DNA of 64,000 nucleotides, taken from Oscillospiraceae bacterium (lineage in GTDB: Bacteria > Bacillota > Clostridia > Oscillospirales > Ruminococcaceae). Under the pieces are notes generated by a model. The model was not told where the DNA came from. It was given only the letters and a program-made list of their open reading frames with translations, and searched no databases. Within the stretch, counting starts at the first letter, position 1, and the number at the start of each line of letters is the position of its first letter. Of this stretch, positions 59,184-64,000 are shown one piece after another. The stretch covers positions 1-64,000 of the forward strand of contig JAFRTG010000033.1 of NCBI GenBank assembly GCA_017427265.1, read 5' to 3'. The position numbers and the translations under genes were made by a program.

Positions 59184-61565
59184 TCAGTCCGGAACGGGAA
59201 TTGCAGCGGCCGTCCATGTCATCGGCTCGGCGCGGTATTCCGCGGGCAGGGAATAAAGTCCCTGTCCGACCGGTACCAGCGCGGCCAGCCGGAAGCCGTT
59301 GTCCGCAAGTTCCTTTTCGATCGCATTGCGTGTCCAGAAAACATCATAGATATGATATTTTCCCCATCCGTTCTTCTGACGGTGCGGCACTTCAAACCGG
59401 ACATTCGGCACATCGAACAGGAGCACGCCGTCCGTGCGGAGTGCGCGCCGGAGCCGTCCCCACAGTTTGCGGCGGACGCTGTATTCATAATGCCGGATGA
59501 ACCGGAAGAGCGTGATTGCGTCGAAGGTACCGTCAATCTCGCCGGAGAGCAGGTCGATTTCGCGGATATTCATGTCCTTGCCGTTGAATCTTGCGCGCAG
59601 TGCGTTGAGCATCGCCGGAGAGGCATCGCCCGCAGTGCAGCTGCCGAACGGAAGCAGCTCCTGCAAAATCCGGCCGTTTCCGCTTGCAAGGTCGAGCAGT
59701 TCAGCGAAGGGTTTTCCATTGAGGAAGTGCTCTAGCAGAACGGAGACCGTTTTCCGTTCCATCAGATCAAAGCAGTTCTGCGGATAAACCGCAAAGCGTT
59801 CCTCGGTATAATTTGCGGCAACATCCTGCCGCTGATAGTAAGCCTTCAGTGCAGCATGGCCTTTGACCAGATGCTTGTTTTCGAGCTTCAGCTGGCGATC
59901 CCAGTCCTGCAGCATCTGTACGCCGTCCGGCACTGCATCGGCAATGCATTCCTCTGCATAGCGGATAAACGAACGGCCGGAGAGCAGTGCGTGTAGCTTA
60001 TCCGTGCGCCAGCCCTCCTGAAATGCAGGATAATAGGCGGGCAGCTTCCGCAGTGCAGCCGTGAGGGCATTTGCATCGGTGCCCTCTGCAATCAGACCGA
60101 TGCCGCATGCACTGACGAGCTCCGAAATGCCGGATTCCGGCGTCGTGACGACCGGCAGATTCATCAGCATACCCTCCAGCGCGGAGAGCGGGCAGGCGTG
60201 ATTATAGTTTTCGTCTGTATACGGAATCAGCACGCAGTCGATTTCGCTGTAAAAATCTGCCATATCGACCTTGCCGGTGCGGATTTCGCAGTTTTCCGCG
60301 CTGCGCAGCTCGTCAGGAACCTGAATAAACGTCTCATCGCGCCAGAGCACAACAAAATGCATCTCCGGATTCTGCCGGACGACCTCGCAGAGCACCGGAA
60401 TGCCGCGGGAAACCGCCTGTTCCGGCTGCATCGGCGAGGATGCAAAGCCGACGGTCAGATGCGCTGCATCAAAGGCACGCGGTTTGCGGGCGAACAGCTG
60501 CTTTTCGGTGTCGATATAGGGATAAATGACCGTCGGGCGGCGGAAGCCGTGTCCTTCCAGAATATCGGCTGCATGACGGGACGCTGTGCAGTAATGCTGG
60601 ATGCCGGCATCACAAAGATGCAGCAGCTCCTGCATTTTACTGCCGCCGAGTGTCTGTGCGGGATTCTGTCCGCTTGTCCGGACGATGGCGTTCCGCAGCA
60701 GCATACACTGATTGCCTGCCGTGAGAATTTCGGTTGTACTTTCGCAGAAGATCAGCAGGGCGGGGTCATGCTCCCGCATCCATGCGGCCAGCTGCGAATC
60801 CGGTACATAGTGCACATCTCCGCTGCGGCCTGCTGCGGAGCCGTCCGGCTCCACGGAGACGATGCACGCGGGATAGCGGCTGCCGCGCCGCAGCAGACGG
60901 TAGAGGTCCCAGACCTCGTTGCGGATGGCCTCCATACCGGCGCCGCTGCCGAACGAGGTGCAGACCAGTGCAATCGGCTTGGTCAGTTCCGGTGCAGTCA
61001 GCTTCTGCACCGACTCTGCGAGCATATTGCGGTAATTTTCGCCGAGCTGTTCCAGTGCCTTTTCGGTACCGTCAGTGTTGGCTGCATTCTGCACGGAATG
61101 GAACTCCTGAAACAGCGTTTCGGTTCCGATGACCGGCAGCTCCGTGAGCGGTTCGCGGCCGGCATCGCTTCTGCATTCCGGTGCAGAGATCGTCAGGCTT
61201 TTGTCGATCCGGTCGGCCAGTGCCTGCAGCGCTTCCTGCTGCTCGGCACGGGTTCTTGCGATTGAGGAACGCTGTGACTGCCGCAGCTCGGTCAGACGCT
61301 TTTCGGTGATGGAGGTCAGCGCCGAAAAATGGGACTGCAGCGCCCCGACGCTTTCGTTCAGCGCTTCCAGCATATCGGTCACTGCTTCGTTATAGGCATT
61401 TTGTTTTCCGCCGAACGGCTGCACATACCAGAACGTCAGCTTTCTGCCCAGCCGTTTGACCAGCTTGAACTTTCCGGCAGGTGCCGGTACGACCGAAAAG
61501 GTTACCTGCGCCTTCTGGACAGCCCGCAGGCGTTTATCTCTTTCTTCCTGATCCATTTTCTTCAT
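59184..61565 (-). CDS. glycosyltransferase-methyltransferase fusion with N-terminal coiled coil
   Basis: 793 residues. Residues about 60-130 are coiled coil (VTDMLEALNESVGALQSHFS ... RTRAEQQEALQALAD). A GT-B type glycosyltransferase follows (about 195-545), with IALVCTSFGSG and the nucleotide-sugar-binding end YNHACPLSALEGMLMNLPVVTTPESG (family 4-like E-x7-E region). The C-terminal 180 residues are a class I SAM methyltransferase with motif I LLDLASGNGRILQELLP (about 625). It probably adds and methylates a sugar on a surface polysaccharide, as the next upstream gene is a Wzt-type ABC ATPase. Non-reducing-end methylation that stops chain growth is one model. Confidence 0.8.
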   Translation of the reverse strand: MKKMDQEERDKRLRAVQKAQVTFSVVPAPAGKFKLVKRLGRKLTFWYVQPFGGKQNAYNEAVTDMLEALNESVGALQSHFSALTSITEKRLTELRQSQRSSIARTRAEQQEALQALADRIDKSLTISAPECRSDAGREPLTELPVIGTETLFQEFHSVQNAANTDGTEKALEQLGENYRNMLAESVQKLTAPELTKPIALVCTSFGSGAGMEAIRNEVWDLYRLLRRGSRYPACIVSVEPDGSAAGRSGDVHYVPDSQLAAWMREHDPALLIFCESTTEILTAGNQCMLLRNAIVRTSGQNPAQTLGGSKMQELLHLCDAGIQHYCTASRHAADILEGHGFRRPTVIYPYIDTEKQLFARKPRAFDAAHLTVGFASSPMQPEQAVSRGIPVLCEVVRQNPEMHFVVLWRDETFIQVPDELRSAENCEIRTGKVDMADFYSEIDCVLIPYTDENYNHACPLSALEGMLMNLPVVTTPESGISELVSACGIGLIAEGTDANALTAALRKLPAYYPAFQEGWRTDKLHALLSGRSFIRYAEECIADAVPDGVQMLQDWDRQLKLENKHLVKGHAALKAYYQRQDVAANYTEERFAVYPQNCFDLMERKTVSVLLEHFLNGKPFAELLDLASGNGRILQELLPFGSCTAGDASPAMLNALRARFNGKDMNIREIDLLSGEIDGTFDAITLFRFIRHYEYSVRRKLWGRLRRALRTDGVLLFDVPNVRFEVPHRQKNGWGKYHIYDVFWTRNAIEKELADNGFRLAALVPVGQGLYSLPAEYRAEPMTWTAAAIPVPD

Positions 61566-61592
61566 CCTTTCGCGCCGTCTTGGGATGCGGCA

Positions 61593-62807
61593 TCATTCCG
61601 CATCTATCTGCCATTCATGCACGAGCCGTGAAACGCCGGTTTCGTCAATGGTATTATAGACGGTGAAACGCACGGCATGTGCGGCGTAATCATATGCAAA
61701 CATATCCATCCTGCGCAGCGCCACGTCAAACCAGTAGCTGCCTGCAATCAGATTCATCGGGGAGAACACGCAGCGGATGACGCCTTTCTTCTTCAGCTTC
61801 AGCGGTTTCATGCGTTCGCGCTGCGTATTGGTGCCGTAGCAGAGTGCGTTGTCTGCGCGGTAGAGCGCCAGTCCGATCAGCGCCTCCTCGGCATTTTCGG
61901 GGTCTGCCTCGTAGGTCAGCTGTAATGTCACGGTGTCGCCGGTGCGGAAGGTCGAGATGCGCTCGCCCGCCTGATTCAGCAGGCAGATGTCCGTCCAGTG
62001 TGCCGGCGTTTCGGTTTTTTCTTCCTTTTCCGCGGCTTCCTTTGCAGGCGCCGCTGCAGCGGGTGTGCTGTGATGCCGCTGCTGTCCCATAAAGTCAAGA
62101 TATTCCGGATGCACGGTATTCGGCGGCCCTTCCATGCGGATTTTGCCGTTTTCGATCCAGACAGTGCGGTCGCAGATCTGTTCGAGCTGTGCAAGGCTGT
62201 GCGACACGATCACGATTGTCGTGCCGGCAGCCTTGATCTCCATGAGCCGCTCGAAGCACTTGGCCTGGAACGCCGCGTCACCGACTGCGAGAATCTCGTC
62301 AATCAGCAGGATATCCGCGCCGACATGAATCGCAACGGAAAATGCAAGCCGCATATACATGCCGGAGGAATACGTCCGGACGGGGTTGTCGATGAACTCC
62401 TCCATCTCGGAGAATGCGATGATTTCATCGAGCTGCGCTTCGATTTCCTTGTGCGTCAGCCCGAAGATCGAAGCGTTCGTGAAGATGTTTTCGCGCCCGG
62501 TCATGTCCGGATGGAAGCCGGCACCGAGCTCAATCAGCGAGGAAACGCGCCCTTTGAGCTTGACGCTTCCGCTTTCCGGATAGAGAATGCGGCTCATCAG
62601 CTTCAGCAGCGTCGATTTGCCGCAGCCGTTTTTGCCGACCAGACCGATGGCCTCGCCCTGCCTGACGTTCAGCGAAAAGTCGTCCAGCACGGTGCGCTCG
62701 TCATATTTCCGCCGTTTCCCTGAGAGCATTTTCTCTTTGAGCGAATGCCCCTGATCGGCATAGATCCGGAATTTTTTTGTCAGATTTTGTATCTCAATGG
62801 CATACAA
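61593..62807 (-). CDS. polysaccharide export ABC ATPase with carbohydrate-binding C-terminal domain (Wzt-like)
   Basis: 404 residues. ATPase: Walker A GLVGKNGCGKST (about 54-65), the insert SSLIELGAGFHPDMTGRENI typical of Wzt/TagH, signature YSSGMYMRLAF (about 145), Walker B ILLIDEILAVGD. After a Pro/Ala/Glu linker (about 245-265), residues 270-404 form a beta-sandwich like Wzt-C, which recognises the finished polysaccharide. The start is TTG at 62807: GGAGGG ends seven bases before it, while the nearby ATG at 62803 is out of frame. Its permease partner is not in the window and is expected beyond the right edge. Confidence 0.88.
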   Translation of the reverse strand: MYAIEIQNLTKKFRIYADQGHSLKEKMLSGKRRKYDERTVLDDFSLNVRQGEAIGLVGKNGCGKSTLLKLMSRILYPESGSVKLKGRVSSLIELGAGFHPDMTGRENIFTNASIFGLTHKEIEAQLDEIIAFSEMEEFIDNPVRTYSSGMYMRLAFSVAIHVGADILLIDEILAVGDAAFQAKCFERLMEIKAAGTTIVIVSHSLAQLEQICDRTVWIENGKIRMEGPPNTVHPEYLDFMGQQRHHSTPAAAAPAKEAAEKEEKTETPAHWTDICLLNQAGERISTFRTGDTVTLQLTYEADPENAEEALIGLALYRADNALCYGTNTQRERMKPLKLKKKGVIRCVFSPMNLIAGSYWFDVALRRMDMFAYDYAAHAVRFTVYNTIDETGVSRLVHEWQIDAE

Positions 62808-62844
62808 GCCGATGCCCTCCGTTTCAGAAGATCATATTGCAGAT

Positions 62845-63528
62845 TCATTTTCCCCTGCGTATTCCGTAAAAGCCCGCCTGCTGACCGGATACCCAGAGAA
62901 CCTCCGGCTGTTCAAAGCCGCAGCGCTGCAGCATCGTCAGATGCTCCTGAATGGTCATCGGATAGCAGCTGCTGCGATAGCGGGCAAGGTGCCGGGCGAG
63001 CATATCGTCCGTTTTGCCCATGCGCTTCTGGTATTCCCGCCAGAGCTGCATGGAAACGGCTTCGCCTTCCTGCGAGTTTTTTGCGATGTTTTCAAAGGTG
63101 AAGAACATGCCGTTCGCTGTCAGCATATCGCGGCAGCGGCGGATTGCGCGCACCTTTTCCTCCGGCTTCAGGAAGTGGAAAACCTGAACGGCCGTGATGA
63201 TGTCAAAGCGTTCGGAAAGCTGCAGCTCCGCAAAATCCTGATTCAGAAAAACAGTCTGCTCTGCGTTGAGCCGTTTCCGTGCTGTTTCCAGCAATTCTGC
63301 AGAGGGCTCACAGCAGTACATGCACCGGACGGGCAGGGTACGGAATGCGCGTGCTGCGAGTGTTCCCGTCCCGCTGCCGAGGTCGAGCCAGCTGACCGGC
63401 TCTGTATAGTGTACGCGGACGGTCTCAAGAATCTGCCGGTGAAATTCATCAAAGAACGGATATGTCTGCCGGATGCCGGCTTCATAGTCCGCTGCGCTGA
63501 ATACGCTGTAGCTTTCGTTCTCCATCAT
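62845..63528 (-). CDS. class I SAM-dependent methyltransferase
   Basis: 227 residues. Motif I WLDLGSGTGTLAARAF (about 47-62), acidic loop CCEPSAELLETARKR, motif II QDFAELQLSERFDIITAVQVFHFL and a later post-motif MLTANGMFFTFEN. The substrate is unknown; being in the polysaccharide block, it may modify a sugar or carrier. Its start lies two bases after the stop of the upstream partial gene, so they are coupled. ATG 63525 is an equally plausible start. Confidence 0.82.
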   Translation of the reverse strand: MMENESYSVFSAADYEAGIRQTYPFFDEFHRQILETVRVHYTEPVSWLDLGSGTGTLAARAFRTLPVRCMYCCEPSAELLETARKRLNAEQTVFLNQDFAELQLSERFDIITAVQVFHFLKPEEKVRAIRRCRDMLTANGMFFTFENIAKNSQEGEAVSMQLWREYQKRMGKTDDMLARHLARYRSSCYPMTIQEHLTMLQRCGFEQPEVLWVSGQQAGFYGIRRGK

Positions 63529-63530
63529 CG

Positions 63531-64000
63531 TCAGTTTTCCTCCGCAAGTTTTTCACCTGCATTCATATCAAAGAGCGTTCCCGCAGGCGCGTTCAGTATA
63601 TCTCCGTCATGCACCTGCTCAAAAACGAGGTCGTTGCCTGCTGTATCCTTCAGAATGACCTGAAATACGTCCCGGACTGCCGAATAGGCCGTGACTGTGT
63701 CTGCATGGAACTGCGCATCCGTCTCTCCGGCCAGAATATAGTCATGTTCTGCTGTTGTGCGCATACAGAGAATGCGCTTGTCCGGCAGAATGTCCTTTTC
63801 CGCGTTGATAAACTCGATTTGTGCCGGGTTGTGAATCTGCAGATAATCCTCGGTATATTGATCGAAGCGGTGGATGCCCTCATAATCCGGCGCATAGAGC
63901 TGCCAGCTTTCGTCGCAGTCCGTGAATGATGCCGAGGAGACCGCACGGTCAAAATTGTAGTATTTTTCGACCAGCTGCATATAAGCGGGCTTCCACATAT
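63531..64000 (-). CDS. unrecognised protein, C-terminal part (runs off the right edge)
   Basis: About 155 residues of the C-terminus are visible; an ATG at 63998 could be internal or the true start. No known motif was recognised. It is soluble and acidic, with a Trp/Tyr-rich start (WKPAYMQLVEKYYNFD) and probable beta strands toward the end (VFQVILKDTAGNDLVFEQVHDGDIL). It ends two bases before the methyltransferase, so it belongs to the same polysaccharide-related transcript. Confidence 0.6.
   Translation of the reverse strand, partial: MWKPAYMQLVEKYYNFDRAVSSASFTDCDESWQLYAPDYEGIHRFDQYTEDYLQIHNPAQIEFINAEKDILPDKRILCMRTTAEHDYILAGETDAQFHADTVTAYSAVRDVFQVILKDTAGNDLVFEQVHDGDILNAPAGTLFDMNAGEKLAEEN

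Overview
The window looks like a chromosomal segment of a GC-rich, low-oxygen Firmicute of the Ruminococcaceae/Oscillospiraceae, most likely a Ruminococcus. This is inferred from dockerin-bearing secreted proteins (LRR and CotH types), a cohesin-like lipoprotein, AddAB, a T-box ahead of aspS, ECF-type vitamin transporters with a fused double ATPase, rubrerythrin, FeoAB with a Cys-rich partner, and sigma-A promoters of the TTGACA-17-TATAAT kind. No rRNA, tRNA, CRISPR array, prophage or insertion sequence was seen.

Layout. 1-6.7 kb: the 5' tip of carB (minus), a TetR/CPBP-protease pair with its own operator (minus), a fused ABC-FtsX exporter, then a vitamin B6 kinase overlapping an ECF substrate-binding subunit. 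6.8-13.2 kb: a secreted LRR-dockerin protein, then a three-gene NuoE/NuoF/GltD-like flavin and iron-sulfur complex resembling the Sporomusa-type bifurcating transhydrogenase (Stn). 13.2-20.2 kb: nitroreductase; a ferrous-iron operon (feoA, feoB, Cys-rich membrane peptide, C_GCAxxG_C_C protein) behind two DtxR/IdeR-like boxes; pyrophosphatase and PRPP synthase. 20.4-31 kb: CotH-dockerin protein, M50 protease plus AraC regulator (minus), histidine phosphatase, TrkA/TrkH potassium uptake, patatin, and a lipoprotein whose two cohesin-like halves are in swapped order (minus). 31-39 kb: addB-addA-sir2 (minus). 39-42.3 kb: ECF sigma factor and a membrane partner with a duplicated extracytoplasmic domain.

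42.9-49.7 kb (minus) is the most interesting part. A compact cobalamin riboswitch precedes a wall-anchored DUF4430 protein, a membrane protein combining an alpha/alpha-barrel with a DUF4430 domain (the two domain types of human intrinsic factor and transcobalamin), EcfT, a fused EcfA-EcfA ATPase, a cysteine hydrolase and an S component. I read this as a complete surface-to-cytoplasm cobalamin capture and import operon.

49.8-58.5 kb: GNAT, a DHHW-family protein with an altered motif, a parvulin-like foldase, cytidine deaminase, rubrerythrin, T-box and aspS, and a sigma-like/TM/PepSY fusion. 58.7-64 kb: DUF3795, then a surface-polysaccharide cluster (glycosyltransferase-methyltransferase fusion, Wzt-type ATPase, methyltransferase, a partial unknown). 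Intergenic gaps carry two families of dispersed non-coding repeats, one of them present as two inverted, 70-80% similar copies 12 kb apart.
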